NCBI GenBank assembly: GCA_021234155.1
Contig: JAJEKV010000036.1
Coordinates: 3,533,182-3,597,181 of the forward strand
Direction of reading: 5' to 3'
DNA length: 64,000 bases
Source of the DNA: Isoetes taiwanensis
Lineage: Eukaryota > Streptophyta > Lycopodiopsida > Isoetales > Isoetaceae
In this document: in pieces, positions 22,107 through 34,079 of the stretch
Layout: each line of letters opens with the position of its first letter
Position numbering within the stretch: position 1 is the first letter of the stretch
The notes under the pieces: model-generated
Told to the model about the DNA's origin: nothing
Databases searched by the model: none
What the model saw: only the letters and a program-made list of their open reading frames with translations
Position numbers and translations under genes: made by a program

Positions 22107-22331
22107 ATGTTTGATCCTTCCATTCGAAGATGCCACGGGCCAGGAATTCATGGCTCAGTAAGCACGGTTTACCCTGTTGCTTTTCTTTTCTGTATTATTA
22201 AATCCCAGATGAGCTCCAATTGCTCAAAAAAGGCCTACATGACAGATTATCTCGCAAGTAATCAAGGAAAACCCGAGTTAAACAAATTCCTTTACGAATT
22301 TGTAGGTAGATATCGTCGCGACCATACCTAG
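22107..22331 (+). CDS. Small frame under the heat-shock promoter, unknown
   Basis: The first ATG after the TATA box (about 40 bases downstream of it) opens a 74-codon frame ending at 22331. A likely intron of 51 bp (22158-22208, GTAAGC...CCCAG) would shorten the product to about 57 residues without changing frame. The second part (MSSNCSKKAYMTDYLASNQG and following) is basic and polar. It is not a small heat-shock protein; no alpha-crystallin motif is present. It could be the start of a longer, decayed gene or a transposon-borne transcript. Tandem repeats at 22744-22930 break any longer reading. Confidence 0.35.
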   Translation: MFDPSIRRCHGPGIHGSVSTVYPVAFLFCIIKSQMSSNCSKKAYMTDYLASNQGKPELNKFLYEFVGRYRRDHT

Positions 22332-25300
22332 ACAACCTCCGGCGTTCCTTCTAGCTCACAAGTTCTAAACAACCTTCAAAAAAGAGTAATCTACCATGCG
22401 GAAACACATTGCACTTGATTGCAATTTTTGTGCTTTTATTGGCAGAGAAAGAATCGTAAGAATTAAACAATACCTTCTGATTACGTCTCTATCTTTCAAT
22501 TTTCTGTTAGTTGCTTGAAGTTTTGCAAATTCTCTAAGCGAAGAGGTATTCCTGATGCATGAGTTGTCGTCTCGTGACCTTCAAACTCTCTGTTGGTTTT
22601 GCTCACGGATTACGGCGACCTTTTCATCTTGTACTTTTATCGGTGCTTTTTTGTTAGTGTCTCTTTCTATTTTTTTGCATCCTTAGAGGGCGTCGTTTTT
22701 CTACTTAAAAGGTATGATGCTCAGATGGCCTTTCAGAGCATAAGGCATGTATGGTCATACTTGAAAATTAGGTGGTGGGACGTGTATGGTCATATTTGAA
22801 AATTGTGGTGGGACTCTCTTTGTGAGAGAGCTCTTTCTTGTGATGGTTTTAAGCGGCGTGAGGGCTTTTAAGCGGCAGAGTTTTTAAGAATGCTCTGGAT
22901 TAAGGTTTTTAAGCATGCTCTGGATTAGAACCAAAGGTTCTGGAAGCTTCTCCTTTTTGCAACAACGACTTGCTCTGGCCTGCGAACTTTATGGCTGTTA
23001 GACAATCGTAGCATTGTTATCACTTGACGCCTTGCCGTTGTTGCTCTACAAATTCGTTTTTCTTCCTCTGTTTCTAAGCATTTATACCTGCATGCAAAAA
23101 GAAGTTTCTCTTGATAACTTCGTCACTATGCCTTGGGTTCCTTTTCCATCGGTGACTAATTTTGGAGACAAATTTTGTCTCATTTTTAGAATCATTTGGC
23201 GCATTGTTGTGTTAAGGGCGAGGTGACAAAGTGTTGTTTAAATTTGTTTCTATCTTCCGGGTTCATGGCGGCTAGATAAGCACAGGAGGCAGACCATTAG
23301 TGCTTTGCTTTCGGTTGAAGTGGAAATTTTTCCCGAGAGGTATATGGGTTTCGGTTTGGATATTATAGGTTAAAATCCCTTTGCATTTATGCTTTCGATT
23401 TCGGTGAATACTAAATTAATGCGTGTAGGTCTTAAGAAGTTTAGATGTTGGAGCAAGGTTTGATTCCAATTTAAAAGAGTTGACGTATGACATTCAAAGG
23501 AAGAAGACACTACCTATTACTGATAATGGCTTGCGTTGTGTAGACATTAAGGGAGGTTTCAATTTTAATCCTCGATTGAAAGTGGTAAAGTTCTTACTTC
23601 TATCCCTATTATAACATTTGGCGCATATTTCAAAGGTTTTACTCAATTCACAATCTATTTTGTCATGGATATATTTTATATGCTCCACCTATACAACATG
23701 TCTAGTTTCTGATTCTGCAGTGCTACACGATCTTGCACTTTTCGTGCATGCTTATAAGAAAATTAACAATCACAAGGTTCAATTGAAGCTGGCATAGATG
23801 CATTTTCCTTCTGCTAGCAATTTAGACCCATCAATTGCATTGAAGATTGTAACGAAGGCTTCTATACAACTTTCATCATCAGCTTACACAATTTTAGAGC
23901 CTCTTTAATGTACTCATTCTTGATATTTGCAGCAATAAGTACCATGAAAACTATAGTTGCATGTAAAACATTGTTGATACATAATTGATACTGAATTATA
24001 TTGTGTTTTCAGATTTGAAGCCTGCTTAGATTCCAAAGAGGAATTATGGAATGAGGAAGCTTTGTCTTTGCCGTCTCTGCTCCTTCTACGGGTTTTTTTT
24101 TTCACGAATTTTAGTTGTGGGATCTGTCTGCTAGCCTATCGGGCCAGGATTCTAGAAGCCCATCGGCCGGATTCTAGAGAACCCCGTGGGGCGAAGTGTG
24201 AAAATATTTGCTCCCAAGTGGCGCTTACAAGGTCTTACAACAGGAGGCTGGTTGGCTGAGTGGATCAATTTTAGTGATTCTAGTGCGAAAACTTATAAGC
24301 TCCAGAGAACTTATGATTCTTGAACAGCGTATTGTCCTGATGCAGTGCGTGAATATATGACTATTCAAAATTGATTGTTCCTTTTCAGTATTAGTTCTAA
24401 GATTTCTAAACCTGCGGTTTGGATTAGTGGTCCTGGACACATTCAGCACTCGAAAAAATTCTGAATCAATTGTTTTCCTCTTCAAAGATCTTTTAATAGG
24501 CAAATGAAGACAAAGAATGCAATAACGAACTATTGATCTCATCTTGTGATTTAACAACAATACCGAATGGCAGATACTCTATTAAAGAAGGAACAAAGCA
24601 CGCATTAACAAACTCTTCATAGCGTTTTTGGTTCAATCGAACATGTAGACAACAAATTCGGTAACTTGTGATAGCTTTTGGTTCGTGACTATAATCATGA
24701 TCATGTCTGCCTCCCATATGCAACCATTAGAATGGCTATTAGCTTTATGCATATTTGTAATGCCCCAACTATTAAACACCCCAACAGTATTAGAATGTTA
24801 AGCTATATGATATTTGCAACCATGCAACATGACTTCAACGCTTTATATTGGTTTTATTGTTGTTTCGAAAAATTAAAGAGCGGCCTTTGTTTAGATCAGC
24901 ATTTTGAAGAGTTAAATTAACTGTTGATGGTTAAACTATAAATATAGGAAAAAAAACATTGGTAGAAAAGAATATGATATTCTTCAGATTGTACGTTGCG
25001 GTGGCGACAGCCACCGCGATAAAGTACTTGTATGTTCTAAGGCTATCATGAACATTTGTTATAATAGTAAAATTGCTCTTTAAGTGATATTTGTCATAAA
25101 ACATAAATTATCTGACGTTTTTATGTATATTTATAAGAAAATATAACACGATATAGTCTTATTTATTAGGCCATTATTATACATTACCCTTTGACATTTT
25201 AAACTTGAAAACTAGTTCAATAGGTTAATTATACCATGGGAATGCCAAATCCATTTTCAAAATTTAATTTTTCCAACGTTGGATGTTCCCGTTTCGAAGT

Positions 25301-25396
25301 GTTCCAGTTCCGATTTTTGGGGTGTCGTTCCAGTTCCAGGTAACCATGAGTTGTGGCAGTAATATCCCCCTGTGACCCAACCTAGAGAATGACTGT
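22332..25396. other. No gene recognised; scattered small repeats
   Basis: A 31-bp tandem pair (GTATGGTCATA-TTGAAAATT) lies at about 22748-22805 and AAGCATGCTCTGGATTA-type repeats at 22850-22930. A perfect heat-shock site is at 22938-22950. A small perfect hairpin GCGGTGGC-gaca-GCCACCGC is at 24998-25017. Frames such as 24225-24560 (minus) have no domain and are probably chance. Confidence 0.4.
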
Positions 25397-25615
25397 GTGT
25401 GGCATTTTGTAGCGAATATTTCATGGAAAAAAGGATTTTGTTCGGACTTGCTACAGGCAGCTCTTCATGCAATCTCCTCTGCCTCCATCGACGCTCCGGA
25501 AGCAAAGCACGCATTGGTCTGGTCCAGAGTGTGGGACAAGAATATTATACCAAAGCATTCAATCCTTTTATGGCAAGTTGTGTATAGGGCAGTGAGGACT
25601 AATGTTCGAGATTGA
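25397..25615 (+). pseudogene. LINE fragment: zinc-binding RT-associated domain
   Basis: The frame contains ALVWSRVWDKNIIPKHSILL and then LWQVVYRAVRTNVRD. This is the pattern of the zf-RVT region that follows reverse transcriptase in plant L1-type LINEs (W..vW...ipPKhs..lW....ravrTn.R). A cysteine-bearing continuation seems to follow to about 25690 in another frame. No reverse transcriptase is next to it, so this is an isolated 3' fragment. Confidence 0.6.
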
Positions 25616-25699
25616 TAAAACTATCTAAATAAGAACATAACACAAATGGTCGTAGATTGTAGTTTTCTTTTTCTTGCCCATTCTTTTGTTGTCATGAGC

Positions 25700-27380
25700 G
25701 AACATGCACAAGAAGAACCATTCTAGAGAAAATTTCTTATGCACAAACATCAACATCCACGTAGTAGAGTAGAGTTTTATTGAGACTAGATGAATGAATA
25801 CAATGAGACCCTATAGGGTAAAATACAGAACCACAACATGAGTAGAGGCAGAATAAAAATACCCTAGAGCTAGACAATTACCGACGATATAAAGGTAAAC
25901 AATCCTGTAACAAGAAGATGCACCCAAAATTAGATCGTTGATGTCAAAGAGCACATATAGGTAAAACTGGCCTGGGTCAAAGTTTTAGTGTCGGGATAAA
26001 CCTCGCTCTCCCAAACCAAAACCAAAGACCACCAGCAAGTCAGAGCCCGAATCACATCCCAAAATGCATTACTGAAACTATCCCCAAACTACAGGGGGAA
26101 AACCCAACCAACTCGATCATGAATGCGTTAGAGTTAGAAGAGATCAATGGACCATCTATATATCATGAAACTAAAAATGAAAAGATTCCAAAGAGAAGAA
26201 TTATTGAGATATCATATGAGTTCTGCAGTATTAAGTGCTGGCTATTTTTGGAATACTTTACTGACTACTAAATGATACTTTCTAAGGGACACTCTAACAT
26301 GCTTTCTCCTAAACCTATCTTGAAGAAAAGAATAGTTTATGGAATCCAGACCTATTCGTGTCCATTCAGTGATCAGTTTGCTACTCTTCCGTGCGCTCAT
26401 CAAGTAATGAACTATAATAGAAGACACCAACAATTTCATCCATTTTCGAGAAACTCTGATCCTAAGCTAAGCATCCATGATACGATATATAATGTATCAA
26501 ATAAGACCAAAGAATAAAATCCTTGCATCTCTCTGAATTTATATTAGAACTATTTCGCAGAGTCTACTCAATGATGTTTATGATCTTTAGTGATTTTGTG
26601 ATTTCCTTCTCTTCCAACCCTTGTGCCTCTCCTTTGGTATGCAAACTACTCTAAGGGCACAACTAAGATGCTCCCACGAACTCTCTCCTCTAGTGACTCG
26701 TGGGATTTCATCCTCGAAGGGACGAATTTGAGAGTTTTAGGATCACTGTGTAGATGAAAGATTAGTTGGAAAAGTCAAGGGCTACATAGGTGTTTGTAGA
26801 GTCCACCTTGGTATTGTACATCTCTCTATCTATCTCATGTATACTATACATGTACCCCTATTGTATAATTTGATCTTTCGTCCTTACATTCCTATCAAGC
26901 AAACATTAATTACTTTGAGAAATTTAAAATTCTATTTGAGCACGAAATAGGTCGCACGCTACCCACACGATGCAACATATGGTCGGACTGAAGCAGAAGT
27001 TGGCATTTTATTCTAAGAATTACGCCAGGAAATTATAGCGTGTGTGAAATTGCATTCAAGGGAACTAAAAACAAATGCGAAGAAGATGCTAGAATGATTG
27101 TGAGAATTGCGAAGGTGAAACTTTTTGGCAATTAAAGAGTAATTTCCTTAACTGCTTCAAAAATTAAAGAAGGATAAAAGTCGCAAATAACATTCACAGT
27201 AATAATACAAGTACATTTTTATATTAAAAATATGTTAAAAAGGATCGTCACGGTGATCTTCTCGACAACAGAACATAGATGTTATTAACAAAAGACAAAC
27301 AAAATTGACTATTAAAGATGGTCATTCCTATTCATCATATGTTATATCATGTATACAAAATCGCTTGAGCGATAAAATCA
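25700..27380. other. No gene recognised
   Basis: AT-rich DNA with only short frames. I see no repeats matching elsewhere in the window. Confidence 0.4.
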
Positions 27381-29188
27381 TTAAGTTTCTGATACAGAAT
27401 CAGGTGCCACACCAAGTTCTTTAGCTATCCGCAGAACATGCTCTCTTCCAATTTTTATCGCCTGTGAGGTGTCCATCTCTGAATAGCTGGTCACATCTGG
27501 CACATCAATGTCCATGGCCTGAGCGACTGTACATCTTGAGTTATTGGGACTGATTCTGAACCGTCGAGGACTTGAGGTCCAAGCAACTCCCGTCATAGCA
27601 CATTTGTGAACTTAGCTGAATGAAATATTTTTAACTTTTTGGAGGCAATATCGTGCTCCTGGGTTCCACCTTCTTGAACCTCCTCGTTTTCAAAATCGTC
27701 AGAGCCCATATACTCGAAATTACCTCCCCATGTAACCATGGGTAATGCACGATGAAGAAGCTTATTAAGATCCTGATGCTTTTAAAAAGTAGGTTGTAAG
27801 GCCTCAATACCTTTCTCAGTGGACTCCAATAGTCTTTTCGTCTCCTACATGCTTTCCTCGTAGCTGTTCTCATCCAACCCTTGTAATATTTGATCCAGAT
27901 TAGACAAGTTTGTGCCTTGGATTATCTTGAGATTAATTCTTGAAGTGGCACCCTCTTGTACATTCTCCTCCTCTGCCTTCTCATCTTTGGAGATACCAGT
28001 TGCCATTTTCTCCAGTGTTTTAAGGAAAGATCTAAGAAATCTGCATACTTTATCGTCTTTTTCAAATGCCACACTCTGCTTTCCTTGCATGGCATAACCG
28101 TGAAGGCATTACTGCCTGAAAAGGAGTCTAGGATGCATCCATTGCAACCCAACTGTATCTCAGCTTACCTGTGAAGTAGGTCTGGTATTTTTTTTTTCTT
28201 CATCTGCATTTCCGGTTAGTAGCATGGGCGGCAGGGGAATGCTCTTTGGAGCATTGCTCAACTGGCTAAGGTGTGGTTCTAATTCAGGTTGCACTGGCAG
28301 AACACGTGCCTCGCTCTTGTTGATGCACATATGGGTGATGTAGTATTGATATTCCTTCACCTTCATTTTGCTCATATACCCTTGCTCATCGTATGTTCCC
28401 ACGGAAATATGCAAATCCCCCTGAATTTGATTCTGGTTATACAAACAGTTCGGCAAGCTAGTAGAGCGCGTTAGTATAATAAAGTGATAAACCTTGGCTA
28501 TTGTCATGTTGTCTATCCTTGTAAACAGCTCCAAGTATCTCTTGCATTGCCATACTTTGGTTATACCACGTATATCAATAAAGGCCAGGGTTGCATTCTC
28601 AGAAATGCTGGCAGAAACAGAAATACCCTCTTTCGTTCTCCTTCATTCTCCTGGCCTCTTCCGGCTTCAATATTGACCTGATAGGTTCCAAAAATGAAAT
28701 GGGCAAGTTACCAAGCACGTGATCTTTATTCCAATTTCTCTTCATGTATTCGGCGTCAGCACCATCAATATCTAATATCCTTTGTTCAGTGAAATCTGGA
28801 AAATCCTGTAGCAGCTCTTCAAAAAAGGTGTATTCCTTCTCGAGTATGCTACTGGCATAAGACAAAATTTCCCTCCTCATGAAGGTTAGAGTTCTGATGT
28901 CAATTGCCCTCTACTTGCAATCAAACCTGCCGGAATACCCAAATTGCACTTTCAGGTAGGTATTCCCTTCTAGAATTCCATCTAGCAACTGGTCCAGTTC
29001 TGTGTTCGACATGCCTCAAAGGTATCTGAGCCAAGTTTTATTGAAAAAATCTTTGCTTGATTTCTCTGGGGGTTGACCATGATCATCATATAGTTTCTTG
29101 CTCACCCATTTTGTAACCACATCCGTCAATTTCCTCCAAACTCTCTCCTCTAAAAATATGAATTCTTTCTCATCCTTTAGCTCCTTTA
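27381..29188 (-). pseudogene. Decayed coding region, 3' half, unknown family
   Basis: Read on the minus strand from 29188 down, protein-like blocks follow one another with stops and frame changes: IKVKELKDEKEFIFLEERVW (29100-29190), a block with FFEELLQDFPDFTEQRILDI (about 28780-28840), a block with MKVKEYQYYITHMCINKS (about 28310-28370), then LRSFLKTLEKMATGISKDEK (about 27975-28040). An acidic stretch (YMGSDDFENEEVQEG, about 27660-27710) leads to a C-terminus HVLRIAKELGVAPDSVSET ending at 27381. Composition and order look like one former gene of several hundred residues. I do not recognise the family. It continues on the far side of the LINE at 29198-31218. Confidence 0.45.
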
Positions 29189-31227
29189 CTTTAATGGGCA
29201 GGGCAGCCGGTGGTCTGCGATCCTCACTACTACTGTTCAGCGAGCATTGCGGGGAAGGTTTCCCCGACAATGGACCCAAAGCGGGGTTGTCCCCATTCAC
29301 AAGGTGGGCGACCCACCTTTGTCAGGCCAATTCAGGACGATCATGGTCGATTCGGTATTTGCCAAGCGTTGGGCGGCATTCTCGGCGATAGTTGACCCAT
29401 TTGAGCGAGGCGGCCGGATGTGCAAGCCCTCACACACAAGCGGGCTTTAGACCCGCCACTCAGCGATTGACCATATCTTTACTGCTGCGGGCGATTGAAG
29501 GCGGCCCGAAACCATCGGCGAGGACTTGTATTCTTTGCTTTGTGGACTTCGCCAAAGGCTTTTGATCACGGTCCCGGGGAAAAGCTATGGGCTAAGCTGC
29601 GTCAGCCCTGGGGCTGCCGCTGCACGTGCAAAATGCCATATACGGGCTGTATGAGAGTTGTTTTGGCGGGATGACGTGGCAGGCGGGCATTCACCCGATA
29701 GTATCGAGTGCGGCGGGGGCCCCTCTCACCAACACTTTTGGCCTCTACATTGACCGGTTAGAGCCACGGGCGAGCATGGGGGGATGGCATCACGATTTTT
29801 TGCACCGGGTCATCCGCCCGGCTCATCTATGCGGGCGATGTTGACCTTACGGCCCACACCCGAAGCTATGTAGTCTCATCACGGATGCCCTAGGCACATT
29901 ACGCGGGCTTCTGGACATGCGCGTGAATCGGCCAAGACCGGGGTGGTTCTCATATCCTCTTCACGCCACCCCCGCCTCACGCACTCACATGCTCGGGGGC
30001 CTTTGTGGAATCCGCCCACCTACAAGTACCTAGGGGTGGAGTTCCCCTCCACCGCTGTTGGGGCGTCCATCGCTGGTGGTGTGATGAAGGCTGAAGCGCT
30101 TTATGCCATGCAAAACAGCAGTCACCGGGCGAGCTCTATGATTGGGGCCATCGGTCACATCTGTTTTGGGCTGGTCGGGCGTCTGTCATATGTAAATTCG
30201 AGGTTTGGGGCGGTCGTCTTTTGGCGACACGGAATGACTTGGGCAGTGCGAGAAGGCATTTTTTGCCACGGGCACTTGGGGTGAAACAACCGGTCCCCTA
30301 TCAAATTCTGGCTGCGAGCCCGGATTCTTGCCTTGTGGTGAGGCGTATGATAGACACATCGTCTATTTTGAGTAGTAGTTAATATGGGTGATGCTCGGCT
30401 CCTTTTTGGCTTCTTTGTGGCAATGAGCCCATTGCGGCTCGGGAACCTGTGGAGGGTAAGAGGGATCGGTGGTCGCTAGCTAGATGGAATGTCGGGGAGC
30501 AGTGCGTCGCAGTGGACCGAGAGGCCGATCATGGCGGACTTGGGGAGTACACGGGCGCTTGCTTCCTTGGCAAGCTCACGGGACCCGCGGCTCTAAAACG
30601 GTCAAAATGGCCCATTACAAGGGCACATCAACCCAGCGTTGGCGGGGCCGCTGGCTCTACCTGCGTTCCCGCTGCCCGCCCCGAAAAAGTCGCGGACTCA
30701 TTGCCTCCCATTAGCCGCGAGGTGCCCACCATCTCGCATCGAGGCAGGCGGTGGATTGGGGAGCCGCCGGGGCCGGGCTCTGTCGGTCTTTGTCAAGCGG
30801 GTGCCGTGAGGATGAGTCTCACACTTTCGAGTTACCCGGCATTGGTCGGTCCGGGCGGAATCGTTCCTTGAATGCAGTAGGACTTGCCCCTACATTTGCT
30901 GATGAACACCGTCGATGCGTGCTGCGGGGTATTACATTCGAGGAGAATCTTTGGATCTGCGAGCCCACCTTTGCCCTGCCTAGGCGCTTTCGTCGATCGG
31001 GTACTCACAGTGCGGTACATGAGTGTATATATTTTGTGTGTTTTGCATTTAGTATATTGGAGCGGTTTGTGGGGTGATTCTTTTGCCCGCGGTTTTCCCT
31101 CGAAAACGCGCCGGCGGGGTTTTAATCCGGGTAGTAATCCGCTTGCTGCGCTTTTGTATTGTGTCCCATAGACCGATTGGTCTTCGTGGACGATAAAAAT
31201 ACCTTCCTTCCTTCCTTCCTTTAATGG
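29189..31227 (+). mobile_element. 5'-truncated LINE insertion with perfect 9-bp TSD
   Basis: The element is 29198-31218, flanked by CTTTAATGG at 29189-29197 and 31219-31227. It is GC-rich compared with the AT-rich minus-strand gene it interrupts. Plus-strand remnants of reverse transcriptase are present: VVPIHKVGDPPLSGQFRTIM (about 29285-29345), CFVDFAKGF (about 29538), FGLYIDRLE (about 29738) and a PPTYKYLGVEF connection motif (about 30018). The catalytic YADD box reads YAGD (about 29827), a lost aspartate. Frameshifts are many. The 3' end reads CCATAGACCGATTGGTCTTC, GTGGACGATAAAAATA and then a (CCTT)n tail. The intact target duplication points to a simple insertion event. Confidence 0.85.
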
Positions 31228-32640
31228 CATAGTGGCTATGTTAACAAAATGTTGCAAGGAAGAGGTCATCAAAATCGCCACCGCGATCGTGACGAGCTAA
31301 AACAAGCATATACCTTCCATGCTGAGGACGTTGCAGTGCCAATCGGTCCTTGAGCAGGACAACCGTATGCCTTATGCTGATGCCGAAGCTGTTGAAGAAT
31401 TTCTATGAGCGGTTCCTTATACACTGTGTTTGTAATCACCTCATTACATTGAATGCTTAACTTGATGTATTCTTTGTCTATCAAATTCCCGTTAAGTACC
31501 CTAGATCTTCTTTGTGCATATGCCTTTGCAAATTCTAGTTGCAATTCATGGATTAAATTTGCCGGAGCTGACTCCCAATAAAAAATAGACACTTTCATAA
31601 ACCAATTTATGCCCATCGGATAGAATCATTTAAACTGCTCTAGTTTAAAAGCAGTCTGCTCTGCCATCTTCTTCTTTTCCTCAGGATTAAACCTCAAGTC
31701 AGGGTTGGTGCTGGGTGCATTTAGCCATCCTAAAGCATATGAGGATGACCCACCTTGACTGAAGGAGGTGTTTAAGAAGCTGGGCCGGTGGGAGAGCATC
31801 ATCGGTATTATCTTCTTGTGGCACGATCTTGAACGTGGATATTTTCCTGGGGGGTGCATCTGGGGCCTTCATGGCTAGGGGTTGGGTCAGATTGACCACA
31901 ACGGATGGCTCAATAACAGGTGTGGGTTCCGCATGCATGGATCTTGCCGCTGACGGTTCGCCCAGAGCAGCTATTGGTTTCACGCTTCTTTTCTTGGCTG
32001 TTGCCCTTAACCAATTGGTATCCATCCTTGAAGGCATTTTTTCATCTCGTTCGACATTCAATGCTCTACTTGGATGTTTCTTATCATTTGATAACCCCTT
32101 TCTACATGTAGAAAACCCCACTAGAATATCTCTATTGCCTTTTATACCTGATAAGGACAAGGACTCATAAGATGGCAAAATCCAACCGAAGCCCTTTGCG
32201 CTGATGGGTACATTCTTCCCAGTGGCCGGCTTGTTCATCTTGATGGCAGTCATCATTGAAGGATCATAGTTTCTCCAGTTCAAAACATACTCCAAGAATT
32301 GAAGTTGATGGGTATCCTCGACACTACATATCAGAGTGTTTTGCACGTTGTTTGCAATAACAATGCCTATCTGCTTGACATCATCTGGACTGGAACCTAT
32401 GCGCAAGAACAAGCATAGGTCTTTCCGACGATCTCCTCTGATATGCGAAATAGGTTGTGCAATTTCTATGCACTATTTCTGATCATTGGAAGGTGTGAGG
32501 ATGCGCATAGGCTCGACATCAGGGCCTTTGAATAGCTCCAAGACTGAAACACCATATAGTTGATCAGTCTTTGCTATATCAGATTCATGTTGCACTTATG
32601 GAATCTTACAAATGCATGGTCGAATTTTGTTGTCAAAAGG
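31228..32640 (-). pseudogene. Decayed coding region, 5' half, unknown family
   Basis: Upstream part of the gene split by the LINE. From about 32560 downward: a block with YGVSVLELFKGPDVEPMRIL, then a long frame (32412-31699) with IGIVIANNVQNTLICSVEDT and LEYVLNWRNYDPSMMTAIKM followed by a Lys/Ser/Pro-rich linker, then a GGSSSYALGWLNAPS segment (about 31690-31760), and a 115-codon frame (31616-31269) with MGINWFMKVSIFYWES. Reading across the empty target site joins …HYAI to KVKELKDEKEF in one frame. Stops and shifts make it a pseudogene, or an intron-rich gene I cannot splice. The family is unrecognised. Confidence 0.45.
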
Positions 32641-33690
32641 AAGTGCTCTGCATAATTTGCTACAAGTTCTTGATTAACCTATAACATTGCAAACTTTAGG
32701 GGTTTTGGATTGCTATATTGCCTTTGTGGATTCTTTAGGCTTCTTAAAGATTCTTCTCAAGCCTTTGCTTATTTTAACTCGAGGTTTCAACCACTAAAAA
32801 CAAGTGGAGATAGACATAGATTAATTGCCATTCAGGAATCTATTATCTTGGACAAAGCTTTCATGATTATACGGATTATACAAAAGATATGGTCTTGATG
32901 GACAAGAAGGCATGGCTATATGATTTAAGGAACAAGGTGCTGATCATAGCTAACAAACTCAAATGTTTGTTGATATAGCTTCACTATGAAATAGAGGAAA
33001 CTTAAAAAACCCTCATGGTCTAGGAATGTCTAAGTTAAATAAGTTCAAAAATAACATTTAAGAGGCTAGCCAACAATGTTCAAATAAACACAAAAGCTAA
33101 AGCATTTAAATTACAATCTACAAAGATCACATAGCTCGACCATGCCAAATTTGGATTCCTAAGAATAGAAGCTTACATCCATGGAGACCAGCCAACCAAC
33201 CAATACAAATGTGTTATTTATGTAGCTTTACTAAGATATATTATAAACCAATTCTAATGTTGATCATTCTTGAACTCTTTTGCTTTTTCATGATCCATTA
33301 GAATGCTCAATTTCACATAATCAACCACATTAGAATACAAATGGAACTGAATTGTGTAACCCTACAGAGTCATTGTTCAATGCATTTTTTCACACAAAAT
33401 TTAATCAACCATAAATAATTTTCATAAACCATTACTTTTAAGCAACTTTTAGTTGTACCATATTAGGTCCCATTTGTACCATGGGAACACCTGGCATTCG
33501 TTTGTTGGACATTTACCATACTAACTTTTTTCTAATCACTAGAGAGTACTTTATAAGGAACACTGTATGCTTTTACCTACATACAATAAATGAAAAATTA
33601 TTCCCATGCAACCACATGTAATGCCCACTGAAGGTAGGCAATAGTATGTAGGTGTTTAAGAATGGGCAAGTGAAACAAATGATCATGCTT
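32641..33690. other. No gene recognised
   Basis: AT-rich DNA. A weak hairpin TGCCCACTGAAGGTAGGCA at about 33622-33640 resembles the better Helitron-like hairpin at 34009 but lacks a clear CTAG end. Confidence 0.4.
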
Positions 33691-33804
33691 TTTAACCCTG
33701 ACGGTAATACGCTTGCTGCTCTCTTTTTTTGTTTCGGTCCCATAGGCCAATTGGTCTTCGTGGGCGATAAAAAATCTATTCTATTCTATTCTATTCTATT
33801 TTTT
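33691..33804 (+). mobile_element. 3' end of a severely truncated LINE
   Basis: Matches the last roughly 100 bases of the LINE at 29198-31218: AATACGCTTGCTGCTCTC, then CCCATAGGCCAATTGGTCTT, then CGTGGGCGATAAAAAA. The tail here is a (TTCTA)n run of about five units instead of (CCTT)n. Only the 3' end was copied, as is usual for target-primed reverse transcription. Confidence 0.75.
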
Positions 33805-34008
33805 AGTTTGTACTTTTCCCTAAAGCCAAGTCCTAAATCTAAAAAACTATGATATGTAAAAGATTGCGCATTCTAGGCGTTTTAAAAGGGAATAAGTACT
33901 CAAACAGATTTCCACAAATACATTACAATAATTGGAGGAACACACACAATAACTTATGTTGACCGTGGTCCAAGCATTTTTTTAAATCTTCGGCCACAAT
34001 CACATGGA

Positions 34009-34037
34009 TTGCCCACCGAAGGTGGGCAATTTACTAG
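34009..34037 (+). mobile_element. Helitron-like 3' end 1
   Basis: A perfect hairpin TTGCCCACC-gaa-GGTGGGCAA (34009-34029) is followed six bases later by CTAG (34034-34037) and then T. A GC-rich hairpin just upstream of a CTRR terminus, inserted before T, is the Helitron 3' signature. The body would extend to the left. No helicase is present. Confidence 0.5.
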
Positions 34038-34050
34038 TCTTGTATTATAA

Positions 34051-34079
34051 CTAGTTACGGTGCCCAGCGTTGCTGGGCA
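34051..34079 (-). mobile_element. Helitron-like 3' end 2, reverse orientation
   Basis: On the minus strand a perfect hairpin TGCCCAGC-aac-GCTGGGCA is followed by CCGTAA, CTAG and T. The body would extend to the right. The same hairpin, near-identical spacing and the same TTATAATA flank recur in opposite orientation at 38693-38729, so the two bound a 4.7-kb interval. Confidence 0.55.

Noticed and set aside
25740-25830. Possible LINE or SINE 3' region near CATGAGTAGAGGCAG
   Set aside because: No tail, target duplication or matching copy in the window could be found.
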